A DNA stretch of 40,199 nucleotides from NCBI GenBank assembly GCA_009929845.1, contig RZZM01000006.1, positions 1 to 40,199 on the forward strand, read 5' to 3'. The notes under the pieces are model-generated. The model saw nothing but the letters and a program-made list of their open reading frames with translations, did not search any database and was not told the DNA's origin. This DNA comes from Spartobacteria bacterium. GTDB taxonomy: Bacteria; Verrucomicrobiota; Kiritimatiellia; RZYC01. Made by a program: the position numbers and the translations under genes. Shown piece by piece: positions 17,170-27,014 of the stretch (positions within the stretch are counted from its first letter, which is position 1; every line of letters begins with the position of its first letter).

Positions 17170-17901
17170 GTGATCGGTCCAGGTGAAGTTGCTTTGGTAG
17201 TTGGTGGAAGTCGGGGCATCGGGCGCGCAACAGCTCTGCGTCTGGCGGAATCAGGATATGATATCTGGTTAACGTATAACAGCAATCACGCGGCGGCCGG
17301 GGAGGTGCGGTCGTTGATTGAGGCGAAGGGGCGTGCCTGCGAGCTGTTTTCCTTTGATGTGGGTAACTATGAGGCTGTGCAGGCGGCGCTGGCTGAGCGT
17401 GTTCAGGTTACGGCTCCCTATGCGGTGGTGTTCAGCGCCGGCATTGCGCGGGACAACCTGCTGGTCTGGATGTCACGCGAAGAATGGGAGACCGTGATTA
17501 ATACAAACCTTAATGGCTTCTATAACGTAGTCCATACCGTGTTGTTTTCGATGCTCAGTCAAAAACGCGGGCGTATTGTGCTGATTTCTTCTGTGTCGGG
17601 CCAGACGGGGCATGCCGGGCAGGTGAACTACTCGGCATCCAAGGCGGGCTTGATTGGCGCGGCGAAGGCGTTGGCCCGCGAAGTTGGCCGTAAAAATATT
17701 CTGGTGAATGTTGTTTCGCCGGGTGTGATTGAAACGGAAATGACGGAGGATGTGCCGCGCGACAAGGTGCTGCCTTTGATTCCTCAGCGCAGGTTTGGCG
17801 CTCCGGAAGAGGTGGCTTCGGTGGTGAATTTTCTTTGTACGGATGACCCGTCCTATATTCACGGCCAGGTGATCGGTGTTAACGGCGGATTGGCAATCTA
17901 G
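17170..17901 (+). CDS. 3-oxoacyl-ACP reductase (FabG/SDR; ApeQ-like position)
   Basis: GGSRGIGRA nucleotide-binding motif; VNYSASKAGLIGAAKALA; GTG start with aggag RBS. Confidence 0.92.
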   Translation: MIGPGEVALVVGGSRGIGRATALRLAESGYDIWLTYNSNHAAAGEVRSLIEAKGRACELFSFDVGNYEAVQAALAERVQVTAPYAVVFSAGIARDNLLVWMSREEWETVINTNLNGFYNVVHTVLFSMLSQKRGRIVLISSVSGQTGHAGQVNYSASKAGLIGAAKALAREVGRKNILVNVVSPGVIETEMTEDVPRDKVLPLIPQRRFGAPEEVASVVNFLCTDDPSYIHGQVIGVNGGLAI

Positions 17902-17904
17902 TCT

Positions 17905-19392
17905 ATGACGGCGCGATACGATGATATAGTAGTCGGCAGTGGCATGGGCGGTTTGAGTGCGGCGCTGTTGCTGGGCATGATCGGACGCAAGGTGCTGCTG
18001 CTTGAAAAGGCGCCCCGCATCGGAGGGTGTATGCAATCCTTCCAGCGCCGGGGCGTTACCTTTGATGTCGGTTTTCATTTCACGGGCGGGCTTGCCGCAG
18101 GCGGCCTGCTTGACCAGGCTTTCCGCCTGTTTGGTGTACGGGATGCTCTTTGTCCTGAATTTACGCAATCAAGAAGCGCCAGCCGGCTGGTGTTTAAATC
18201 CGATGGTCGGGTGTATGACCTGCCGGCGGGCGAGGCGGCCTATCGGTCGGGGTGTAAACACTATTTACCGGAAGAGGCCCGGGCCATTGATCACTATTTT
18301 GAAATGGTCCATTGTGTGTGCGACCACAGCCCTGGGATGGCGTTTGACAGGCTGGACACATTCGGACACGGGCTGGCTGAAGATTTTATCAGTCTGCGGG
18401 ATGTGCTGGACGGGCTGAGCGACAATGTCAGGCTCAAAACGCTGTTGAGTGCGTATGGTCTCTGTTATGGGGTACGTCCGTCGCAAATCAGCTTTGCTAA
18501 TCACGCCCGGATTACCCTCGGACTGTATGAATCGTTGGCCCGCATTGACCGCGGCGGGCAGGCGATTGTCGAGGCGTTCTGTCAACAGCTTGAACAGTAC
18601 GACGTGGAAATTCGATGCAACACGCATATCGAAGAGCTGGCGGATGTTTCGCGTGAACGGGCCAACCGTTTTGTGCTGAACAGTGGGGACGAACTTGAAG
18701 CGGAACGCTGTATATTCACGATTCATCCTGAAGAAATCATGAAGCTGCTGCCGGCGCAGAGGGTTTCCAAAGCGTTTCGCAACCGGGTTAATGCCTATGA
18801 GCCTTCGATTGGTTTTTTTACCGTGTATGCGTGCAGCCAGCCCTGTGCCGATCTTTCGCTGAATGGCGCGGTGATCGAACTGCTTTGCACCGATGATGAC
18901 CTGGAAAAGTCATTCGATGCCGACTCTTCATCAGACCGGACGCTGATGTTGCTGCATCACAGCGATAACGGGCGGCAGATTATGAATGTCTCGGAAATCG
19001 CATTCCGGGAGGATGTTGCGGCCTGGCAGCATTCCTCAATCGGACGGCGTCCGTCCGGATACTATGACTACAAGATGAAAAAGACCGATGCGATACGTGC
19101 CCGGATTCTTGAGCGCTATCCTGCCTGCCGGGCCAGCCTGGAGATTATGGAATCGGCATCAATGTTGACGTATCGGGATTACTTGTCTACACCGTATGGT
19201 GCGGTGTATGGTGTGAAACAAAAAATCGGGCAGTTCAGCCTTTTTGGAAAACTGCCGGTCCGGAATCTTTACGCAGCCGGTCAGAGCGCCGGTTTGCCCG
19301 GGGTTCTGGGGGTGATTATGACATCGGTTCTGGTTGTTCGTGGCATTATCGGCCCACCCGCTTTTGCCGCCTTGGTTAAGGAGCGATTATGA
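17905..19392 (+). CDS. Phytoene desaturase (CrtI)/retinol saturase-like FAD-dependent oxidoreductase
   Basis: DDIVVGSGMGGLSAALLLGMIGRKVLLLEKAPRIGGCMQSF dinucleotide-binding motif; C-terminal NLYAAGQSAGLPGVLGVIMTS. Confidence 0.88.
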   Translation: MTARYDDIVVGSGMGGLSAALLLGMIGRKVLLLEKAPRIGGCMQSFQRRGVTFDVGFHFTGGLAAGGLLDQAFRLFGVRDALCPEFTQSRSASRLVFKSDGRVYDLPAGEAAYRSGCKHYLPEEARAIDHYFEMVHCVCDHSPGMAFDRLDTFGHGLAEDFISLRDVLDGLSDNVRLKTLLSAYGLCYGVRPSQISFANHARITLGLYESLARIDRGGQAIVEAFCQQLEQYDVEIRCNTHIEELADVSRERANRFVLNSGDELEAERCIFTIHPEEIMKLLPAQRVSKAFRNRVNAYEPSIGFFTVYACSQPCADLSLNGAVIELLCTDDDLEKSFDADSSSDRTLMLLHHSDNGRQIMNVSEIAFREDVAAWQHSSIGRRPSGYYDYKMKKTDAIRARILERYPACRASLEIMESASMLTYRDYLSTPYGAVYGVKQKIGQFSLFGKLPVRNLYAAGQSAGLPGVLGVIMTSVLVVRGIIGPPAFAALVKERL

Positions 19393-20627
19393 AATTAAAC
19401 AGAGCAGTTATCACGGGAATCGGATGCGTTTCTCCGCTGGGGCGCGATGTGCCCGCGCTGATAGATGGTCTGACCGCCGGCAGGAGCGCCGCCCGGTATA
19501 TGGCGGCGTTCGAACAGTATACCGGCCTGCGCAGTCTGATTGCGGCGCCTGCCGAACTGGTCGATGAAAAATTGATTCCCCGCAAGGACCGGCGTTCAAT
19601 GAGCCGCATGAGCATCTTCTCGGTGCAGGCGGCAGAACAGGCCCTGGCCGATGCCTGCCTTGCCCCGGCCGATATGGTGCCGGGGGACATCGGCTGCGTG
19701 ATCGGGTCAACCATCGGCAGCATGAATACAATGGCCGAAACATTTGACGCGATGCTCCCGGAGTATGACCTGAACCAGATGACATCCATGCAGTTCTTTC
19801 AGGTTATTTCGCACACAGCGGTTATGAATGTTGCCCAGTATCTGGGGATTACCGGAGCTGTGCTGGCCCCTTCGGCGGCCTGTGCTTCGGGCCTGCAAGC
19901 GGTTGGAATTGCCTATGATCTGGTCAGACTGGGGCGTCAGAAAGCGGTGTTGTGCGGCGGAACCGAGGAGTTACATCCCACCGTGACGGGTTCTTTTGAT
20001 GTGCTGTACGCGGCGTCAACCGGCTATAATGACAATCCAGCGAAGGCTTCGCGCCCGTTTGATCGTGATCGCGACGGGTTGGTGTGCGGGGATGGCAGTG
20101 GCATCCTGCTGGTGGAGGAATATGAACACGCAAAAGCCAGAAATGCCAGGATATATGCGGAAATTGCCGGCTTTGAAACCTGCGGCAGCGGGGAGCATAT
20201 CAGTCAGTCCAGCCGGGGAGCTATGATTCAATGTATGGGGCGGGCCCTGCAGCAGGCCGGCCTGCAAACCGATGACATAGACTATATCAATGCACACGCC
20301 ACCTCGACCGTTCATGGGGACAAGGAGGAAGCGGCGGCCATTCGGGATATCTTTGCCGATACGGTGCCGGTCAGCAGCATGAAGGGCAACATTGGACACA
20401 CCCTGGGAGCATCCGGCGCCATTGAATTGATCATTTCGCTTGTCATGATGAAACAGTCCGCTATTTTCCCTACCTTGAATCTGGAACATATTGATCCGGA
20501 ATGCGGCGCCATTGATCATGTGGTCGAAACCAGGGAACAGCCGATACGGAATTTCCTGAAGAACGCTTTTGCATTTGGCGGGATCAACACGACACTTATT
20601 TGCAGCCGTTCAGGCGATGGAGTATGA
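19389..20627 (+). CDS. Beta-ketoacyl-ACP synthase II (FabF-like)
   Basis: SAACASGLQAVGIA; NAHATSTVHGDKEEA; SSMKGNIGHTLGASGAIE. Confidence 0.95.
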   Translation: MKLNRAVITGIGCVSPLGRDVPALIDGLTAGRSAARYMAAFEQYTGLRSLIAAPAELVDEKLIPRKDRRSMSRMSIFSVQAAEQALADACLAPADMVPGDIGCVIGSTIGSMNTMAETFDAMLPEYDLNQMTSMQFFQVISHTAVMNVAQYLGITGAVLAPSAACASGLQAVGIAYDLVRLGRQKAVLCGGTEELHPTVTGSFDVLYAASTGYNDNPAKASRPFDRDRDGLVCGDGSGILLVEEYEHAKARNARIYAEIAGFETCGSGEHISQSSRGAMIQCMGRALQQAGLQTDDIDYINAHATSTVHGDKEEAAAIRDIFADTVPVSSMKGNIGHTLGASGAIELIISLVMMKQSAIFPTLNLEHIDPECGAIDHVVETREQPIRNFLKNAFAFGGINTTLICSRSGDGV

Positions 20628-20893
20628 AGATGACAAATGAAGAAGTAGTGGCCATGACCAACCGTGTTTTTGTTGAGTCTTTTGAGCTGGACGAAAAGGA
20701 CCTGACCCCGGAAGCGCATGTGTTTGAAGACCTTGGGCTGGACAGCCTGGATACGGTTGATCTGGTTGTAGCGCTGCAGCAGAAATTCAATGTCAGGATT
20801 CGCGATGATGAGCGGGTTCGCTCGATTCGCACCTTGAATGACGTATATGAGTTTATCCTGACGATTCAGCGGGAAATGGCGGCATCCAACTGA
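20624..20893 (+). CDS. Acyl carrier protein
   Basis: MKMTNEEVVAMTN...FEDLGLDSLDTVDLVVALQQ; ATGA overlap with the upstream KS. Confidence 0.94.
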   Translation: MKMTNEEVVAMTNRVFVESFELDEKDLTPEAHVFEDLGLDSLDTVDLVVALQQKFNVRIRDDERVRSIRTLNDVYEFILTIQREMAASN

Positions 20894-21720
20894 TGCCGTC
20901 CTGTTCGGTAAGGCGGGATGCGTCTGCTCAGCCTGAAGTGTTTGCCGGTATGATTAATTTTCTCACATGTGCATATCTGAACATTGTTTTCTACACCGGA
21001 TTCATCCTGTTTACTGTTTTGGGAACTCCGTTGATGGTTCTTTGTGTGCTGCCGTTTGCACTGAGTCGGCCCCGTCGTGACGCCATGGCGCTTTTCCGGC
21101 GAGCGATCTGCTGGTACGGCAATGTCATTACCTTTATGGCGCGCCCCTTTGTTCGGGTCAGGTGTAAAAACCTCGAGACGGAAAACCTGTCGCCCCCCTA
21201 TATTATTGTCTGCAATCACCGGTCGGCTTCGGACGGCTTTATGATGGCCAGTCTGCCTTCTGCCGGGATAGATACCAACGCGGTCCAGGTTGTCAATGCC
21301 TGGCCCTTTCGCATTCCGGTTCTGGGGTGGTTTGCCCGTGGCGCCGGGTATCTGAGCATAACCGAAATGAGCTTTGACGATTTTACGGCGCGTGCCACTC
21401 AATTGCTTGAGGAGGGCGTTAACATCATATCCTTTCCAGAGGGAACCCGCTCGGGAACCGGGGGGATGGGACCGTTTCACAGCGGCATTTTTCGGCTGGC
21501 CCTGCAGACTGGGGTGCCCATTGTCATGTGTTGTATATCCGGGAATGAACATATCCCGCGCAAGGGGTCACTGACTCTTCACCCCGGAAACATTACGATC
21601 CTCAGATTGCCGGCGTTGCTCCCGCAGCACTATCAGAACCTGTCGGTAATGAAGCTGAAGAACCGGGTCTGGGAAACCATGAACCAAACACTGGCCCGGT
21701 TGGACAAGGGGGGACTATGA
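20893..21720 (+). CDS. 1-acyl-sn-glycerol-3-phosphate acyltransferase-like (PlsC family)
   Basis: VCNHRSASDGFM (HX4D), FPEGTRSGTGGMGPFHSG. Confidence 0.92.
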   Translation: MPSCSVRRDASAQPEVFAGMINFLTCAYLNIVFYTGFILFTVLGTPLMVLCVLPFALSRPRRDAMALFRRAICWYGNVITFMARPFVRVRCKNLETENLSPPYIIVCNHRSASDGFMMASLPSAGIDTNAVQVVNAWPFRIPVLGWFARGAGYLSITEMSFDDFTARATQLLEEGVNIISFPEGTRSGTGGMGPFHSGIFRLALQTGVPIVMCCISGNEHIPRKGSLTLHPGNITILRLPALLPQHYQNLSVMKLKNRVWETMNQTLARLDKGGL

Positions 21721-23186
21721 GCTGTAGCAGTTGTCTTGGAGAATTTGAGTTCAGCCCGGAGGATATCGAGCAGACGGCCTCCGCCGGCGGGCTGCTGTCC
21801 ATGGAAATTGAATGCAGTCTGCTTTGTAATTTCCGTTGTCGCTACTGCTATGTGCATGAAGACCCCATACACCGGGAAACGGAGCTGACACCCGCAGAAA
21901 TGCGTGATGTGATTGGACAGGCCAAGGCGCTGGGGGCACGCAAGATCATTATTCTGGGCGGGGAACCGATGATATATCCCGGCATCATGGACCTGGTCCG
22001 GTTTGTCGGCGCGCAGGGCCTGCAGGCAGAAATCTTCACGAACGGGACCTGTGTATCTGAAGAATCGGCCCGGCAACTGGCGGACGAGGATGTGCGGGTT
22101 GTGCTCAAAATGAATTCATTTGATCCCGAGGTGCAGAACTACCTGGCCGGCAATGATGGCGCGTTCGATACGATACAGTCGGCTTTAGCTAACCTCAAGA
22201 AAGCGGGGTATCTTTCGGCAGAGCGGTTTCTGGCCATCAGTACCGTGATTTGCCGACAGAACATCGAGGAACTGCCGCGTATATGGGCGTGGGCCAGGGA
22301 GCAACAGATTGAACCCTATATTGAAATGATGACGCCGCAGGGCCACGCCTGGCAAAACAAGGAACTGGATGTCTCATCCGAACGCATCCGGCAGTTGTTT
22401 GAGCAGCTTGCCGAAATGGACCGCACAACGTACGGACGGACCTGGACGCCGCAACCCCCGTTGACAGGCAACAAATGTTTGCGTCACCAGTATTCCTGCC
22501 TGGTCAGTTCTACCGGGGATGTGATGCCCTGTGTCGGCGTTACCATACCGGTTGGCAACATCCGTGAAAATAAACTGGCCGACATCATTCAGGACAGCGA
22601 GGTCATTCAGGACTTGCGCCGGTACAGGCAGTCGATAAAGGGACCTTGCGCGGCCTGCGAAAAGGCTTCGCACTGCTATGGCTGCCGAGGCGCGGCCTAT
22701 CAGCTCACCGGGGACTACCTGGCCTCCGATCCCCTGTGCTGGCACAACCAGGACCGGCAGGACCAGATTTCCTGTCTGCCCGTGCCGGTTGAAAAACTGG
22801 TGCCGCAGCGCGGCCCGATGTGCTTGATTAAAGAATTGCTGTCCGTTGGTGAGCGCGGCGGGGTGGTTCGCGCTGAGGTGCCCGCAGACAGCCTGTTTGT
22901 GGACGGGCAGGGGCGTCTGGACGAGGTGGCCTTCTTTGAAATGGTGGCGCAGGCCGCTGCCGCCTATGAAGGATTTCGTACCAACCGTTTTGATGGCCGG
23001 CGTATCCAGGGCTATCTGCTGGGTGCCCGGAAATTTAAGATACACGGATCGGCGTATGTGGGGGATGTGTTGACGATTAACGCCACCAAACAGGCTCAAC
23101 TCGGTGAGTTCGCCATAATCCGGGGTGAAGTTCATCGTGATACGGAACTGCTGGCCGAAGGAGAAATCAAACTATGGCACACATGA
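21717..23186 (+). CDS. Radical SAM/SPASM protein fused to a C-terminal ApeP-like hotdog dehydratase domain
   Basis: CNFRCRYCYV (CX3CX2C); SPASM-type cysteines CLVSSTGDVMPC and CAACEKASHCYGC; C-terminal ~135 aa VPVEKLVPQRGPMCLIKELLSV...FFEMVAQAAAAYEGF...GEIKLW resembles ApeP-like dehydratases. Confidence 0.85.
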   Translation: MSCSSCLGEFEFSPEDIEQTASAGGLLSMEIECSLLCNFRCRYCYVHEDPIHRETELTPAEMRDVIGQAKALGARKIIILGGEPMIYPGIMDLVRFVGAQGLQAEIFTNGTCVSEESARQLADEDVRVVLKMNSFDPEVQNYLAGNDGAFDTIQSALANLKKAGYLSAERFLAISTVICRQNIEELPRIWAWAREQQIEPYIEMMTPQGHAWQNKELDVSSERIRQLFEQLAEMDRTTYGRTWTPQPPLTGNKCLRHQYSCLVSSTGDVMPCVGVTIPVGNIRENKLADIIQDSEVIQDLRRYRQSIKGPCAACEKASHCYGCRGAAYQLTGDYLASDPLCWHNQDRQDQISCLPVPVEKLVPQRGPMCLIKELLSVGERGGVVRAEVPADSLFVDGQGRLDEVAFFEMVAQAAAAYEGFRTNRFDGRRIQGYLLGARKFKIHGSAYVGDVLTINATKQAQLGEFAIIRGEVHRDTELLAEGEIKLWHT

Positions 23187-23854
23187 CCATAAAAAATAGA
23201 TCCAGCCTGATACTGCTTGTGCTGCTCTGCTGCCCGGGCACTTTGTGCAGCCGGGCCGACGACCTGTCCACCTTACCGCAACAGGACCGAGCCGTGCTTA
23301 ACCGCCTGGAAAATCAATTTGGCGGAATCAACACGATTAAGACCCGCTTTACTCAGGAAAAAGAACTGGCGGTCTTTAATAAGCCCATGGTGCTTAATGG
23401 CTGGATTGCATTGGACAACAACGGACATTTTGCCTGGCACGTACAGCATCCTTTGCGCTACTCACTGGTGGTGGCCGATGGCGTCATCAGTCAGTGGGAT
23501 GAAGATTCCGACCTGGTCCAGAACGTCCGCTTGTCAAAAAATCCGGTCTTAAACGCCGTTTTCGAACAGCTTACCCTGTGGTTTTCAGGGCGGTACCATT
23601 CTTTCACCGGCAAATACAACCTGGTTGTGCAGCAGGAGACCCCGCCCGCACTGGCGTTCACCCCGAAGCCCGACACCATGGAACATAAAGTGATCTCGCG
23701 GGTTGTTATCCGCTTTGCCGCCGATGAACAGTACATTAATCAGATCATTGTTGATGAAGCAAGCGGGGATAAAACCACCTTGACCTTTCATGAAACGTTG
23801 ATCAATCCGCCGCTGTCTCAATCGACCTGGAGTATTCATGCGGATGAGCCGTGA
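23174..23854 (+). CDS. LolA-like outer-membrane lipoprotein carrier (ApeL-like)
   Basis: Signal peptide; INTIKTRFTQEKELAVFNKPMVLNGWIALDNNGHFAWHVQHPLRYSLVVADG pattern of LolA-like proteins. Confidence 0.82.
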   Translation: MAHMTIKNRSSLILLVLLCCPGTLCSRADDLSTLPQQDRAVLNRLENQFGGINTIKTRFTQEKELAVFNKPMVLNGWIALDNNGHFAWHVQHPLRYSLVVADGVISQWDEDSDLVQNVRLSKNPVLNAVFEQLTLWFSGRYHSFTGKYNLVVQQETPPALAFTPKPDTMEHKVISRVVIRFAADEQYINQIIVDEASGDKTTLTFHETLINPPLSQSTWSIHADEP

Positions 23855-26243
23855 TGTATTTTGCGCCGTATATGAGTGTGTTCGGCGGCACAGGCGCGCG
23901 GTCCCTGTTCTGCTGATGGTCATCACAGCCCTTGCGGCAGTCGGTCTGTTTTTTATTCCGTTTGAAGATTCCCTGGACCCTATGCTGCCCGAAGAGAGTG
24001 ATGTCCTGCGGGCCAGCCACCTGTTGAAAGAGGCCAACCTGGCGGGCAAAGTGGTTCTTGAATTGACGGATACCGGCGCGGAACCCGATCATCAGGCCTT
24101 GATGCAGTCAGCGGATGACCTGGCCGGCATGCTGGTGCCGCCACTGGTCAGCCGCGTGATAACAGCGGGCAACCAGGCCGATATGATGGAGGATATCCAG
24201 TTCTTCATCAACAGCGACCCCTTTCTGATTCGCCGCGATGAGCTGGCGGAGATTGATCGGCAGCTCACACCGGACGGTGTGAAGCAGCACCTCAAACAAA
24301 CGTATCGTCAACTGCTTAAACCGCAGGGTTTTTTCATGGCCTCTATGGCGCGAAATGATCCCCTGCATATTCACGGCAGAATTCTGGCCCGCATTCAGAA
24401 ACTCTCGTCATCTTTTGGATACCGGGTCCTGATCAAAAACGGACATTTTGTCAGCGAAGACGGACGACACGCCATGATCATCCTGGAAACACCGGTGCCC
24501 CTGACCGATAATGCCGGAGCACAGCAGTTGCTGGCCTGCCTCGAACGCTGCGTTGCGCAACTGCCCGCCCGAATTCAAACCGCGATCATCTGTGGCCATC
24601 AGCACACGGTCAGCAATCAGAAAATCGTTATGCAGGATATTCAGCGGACCTTCATCATCGCGGCCCTGGCTTTTCTGCTGTTGTTCCTTTTGTTTTTTCG
24701 TGATATTCGCGCCGTTCTGGTTTTTCTCATCCCGGTTGCCGCCGTGGTGGTTGCGGTTAATATCGGATGGCTCTTTATGGGGCGCATTGCCATGCTGATT
24801 GTCGGACTCAGTGCCTTTATTGCCGGCATTGCGATTGACTACGGCATTCACATTTTCATAGCGGTCAGAACGCATGGCAGCGAATGCCGGGTCATCCAGC
24901 GTGTGACCCGTCCGATCACGCTGGGCGCGCTCACCACCATAGGTGTCTTTGTCGCCTTTCTTTTTTCACGGATTCCCGGCTATCGGCAACTGGGGCTTAT
25001 CTCGCTTTCCAGTATCATCATCTCCCTTGTATATGCCGTATTTGTGCTGCCGAGGTTTTTACGGAAGCATACGTCCGGACCGCTCGGGGGAGCAAGTCTT
25101 CCCGTGCCCTCTGCGGACGGTGCAAAGGGGCGGCATGTGCCGATTGTTGTTGCATTTGCTGTTGTGCTCGGGGCCGGACTCCTCTATGCGCCGCGCGTTA
25201 CGTTTGACAGCGACCTGGCACATCTCGATGGCACGGCCTCTGACATCATCGACACGGAAAACCGTTTCTTTGAAACCTGGGGGCGGGGCGTCGCTGATCA
25301 GGGATTGTTTGTGGTGATGCATCCGGACTATGCGCAGGCCCTGGAAATTAACGACCGCATCTACCGCTCATTCACACGCCAACTGCCGACGGCAGATTAC
25401 GCAAATTTTGCCATGCTCTGGCCATCCCCGCTTCAACAGCAATCCAACAGCCTGGCCTGGACCGCATTCTGGCAGGACGGGCGCGAGGAGAAGCTGCGCT
25501 TGCTCCTGTCGTCGCAAGGGGCCGCCTTCAATTTCAGCGATGAGGCATTCACCCCGTTCTTTGAACAGTTGTATCCCGCGTCGCCGTATGTGGATGAACC
25601 GGAAAGCAACCGGCTGTTTGCCACCCTGAAAGAGCGCTTTGTGCAGGCTGATCCGCAAGGCTTTCAGGTGCTCTCATTTTTCCCTGACACCGAAGAGGTG
25701 GTGACCGCGCTGCAGGCCGTCAATACCTGTCCCGAGCATACCTTTCTGATTTCACGCAGAACCCTGTACCGGGATTTCTCCGCGATAATGAGGCGTGAAA
25801 TTACGCGCATCGCAGGCCTTGCCATCGCGCTGGTTCTGCTGGCGACACTCCTTTTAATGCGCACCATTCGAATGGCGCTCATCGCGCTGGTCCCTGCGTT
25901 TACCGGGGTTGTTGGCATGCTTTGCGTTATAAATGTGTTGCACCAGCCACTGAATGCGGCCAACCTGATTGCCGGTATTGTCGTGATCGGACTCTGCATT
26001 GATTATGGCATCTTCATCATCTTTGCCTACCAGCGAAAGGGCTCGGATGGAACCGGTACGGCGGTTAGTTTATCCGCTGTCACCACCCTGGTCGGGGCCG
26101 GGGTGCTGCTGTTTGCGAATCATCCGGCCCTGTATTCGGTAGGCTTAACCTTGCTTGCCGGCGTGGGATGCGGTTATATGACGGCCATGTTTGTGGTCCC
26201 TTCACTGTGCGTGGTGACGGGCCTGCCGCGACACGGAAAGTGA
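23838..26243 (+). CDS. MMPL/RND-family exporter (ApeM-like)
   Basis: 801 aa with two blocks of transmembrane helices (e.g. FIIAALAFLLLFLLFFRDIRAVLVFLIPVAAVV; LAIALVLLATLLLMRTIRMALIALVPAFTGVVG). Confidence 0.92.
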   Translation: MRMSRDVFCAVYECVRRHRRAVPVLLMVITALAAVGLFFIPFEDSLDPMLPEESDVLRASHLLKEANLAGKVVLELTDTGAEPDHQALMQSADDLAGMLVPPLVSRVITAGNQADMMEDIQFFINSDPFLIRRDELAEIDRQLTPDGVKQHLKQTYRQLLKPQGFFMASMARNDPLHIHGRILARIQKLSSSFGYRVLIKNGHFVSEDGRHAMIILETPVPLTDNAGAQQLLACLERCVAQLPARIQTAIICGHQHTVSNQKIVMQDIQRTFIIAALAFLLLFLLFFRDIRAVLVFLIPVAAVVVAVNIGWLFMGRIAMLIVGLSAFIAGIAIDYGIHIFIAVRTHGSECRVIQRVTRPITLGALTTIGVFVAFLFSRIPGYRQLGLISLSSIIISLVYAVFVLPRFLRKHTSGPLGGASLPVPSADGAKGRHVPIVVAFAVVLGAGLLYAPRVTFDSDLAHLDGTASDIIDTENRFFETWGRGVADQGLFVVMHPDYAQALEINDRIYRSFTRQLPTADYANFAMLWPSPLQQQSNSLAWTAFWQDGREEKLRLLLSSQGAAFNFSDEAFTPFFEQLYPASPYVDEPESNRLFATLKERFVQADPQGFQVLSFFPDTEEVVTALQAVNTCPEHTFLISRRTLYRDFSAIMRREITRIAGLAIALVLLATLLLMRTIRMALIALVPAFTGVVGMLCVINVLHQPLNAANLIAGIVVIGLCIDYGIFIIFAYQRKGSDGTGTAVSLSAVTTLVGAGVLLFANHPALYSVGLTLLAGVGCGYMTAMFVVPSLCVVTGLPRHGK

Positions 26244-26246
26244 TGT

Positions 26247-27014
26247 ATGAAGACAGGAATGGCATCTGAACACAGGCGTTGGGCACGTATTTCAGGCTGG
26301 CGGACAAGCCTGCTTTGGTTGGTGGCCGCGCTGGTGTTGTCGGGGTGCGTGGCGGTGCCGTTCGCGCCAACGGAACGTGTGCCGGTGGAGCAGGTAAACC
26401 CAGAGGCGGTCCGGGCTGACTTTCTGGAACGCCAACCCGCCGACTACCAACTCATCAATACCATTGTTTTTCGCTATCGCTGGCACACCCAGGCTGCCGT
26501 TGGGTATCTGACGGTTGATCATCCGCAGCAGCGTTTTGCCCTGGCCGCCCTGACGCACATGGGGGTCAAACTGCTTGAATTGCACAGCACCGGGGGCGTC
26601 GTCGAATGCCGGTATGCGATGCCCGAGTTGTCGGAACACATCGACAACGTGGCCGCCGCCATCGGACAGGATATCCAGTATATGTATTTTAACCTGGTCC
26701 CCGCCAAAGATACGCCCGTACGCAAAACAAAAAATGAAATCATCTATGCAGAACGTACGCCGTCCGGGATGACCGAATACATCTTCGCAGGCCCGCAGCC
26801 CGTCCTGGTTGAAAAGCGAATCTATCAGCAGGACAAGCTGATATGCCGCATCCGCTATTATGAATATCAGTCCGAAAACCACACCCTGTTCCCGGGGGGC
26901 ATCCTGTTGCAGAATCAGCGGCACGGATATCGCCTGGAAGTCCGCTTGAAAGAAATCATGTCGCTCGACGCATCGGAAACCGCAGACCAGCCGGGAGCCA
27001 GACCACAGCTATGA
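26247..27014 (+). CDS. DUF3261-like lipoprotein (ApeN-like)
   Basis: Lipobox VLSGC; position directly after the MMPL exporter as in APE clusters; 255 aa. Confidence 0.7.
   Translation: MKTGMASEHRRWARISGWRTSLLWLVAALVLSGCVAVPFAPTERVPVEQVNPEAVRADFLERQPADYQLINTIVFRYRWHTQAAVGYLTVDHPQQRFALAALTHMGVKLLELHSTGGVVECRYAMPELSEHIDNVAAAIGQDIQYMYFNLVPAKDTPVRKTKNEIIYAERTPSGMTEYIFAGPQPVLVEKRIYQQDKLICRIRYYEYQSENHTLFPGGILLQNQRHGYRLEVRLKEIMSLDASETADQPGARPQL

Noticed and set aside
17905-19392. Carotenoid biosynthesis cluster
   Set aside because: CrtI-like oxidoreductase is present but no phytoene synthase, GGPP synthase or cyclase in the window.
21600-23200. RiPP system around the SPASM radical SAM protein
   Set aside because: No nearby small precursor-like ORF, peptidase or RRE domain recognised; C-terminal dehydratase and neighbours point to acyl substrates.
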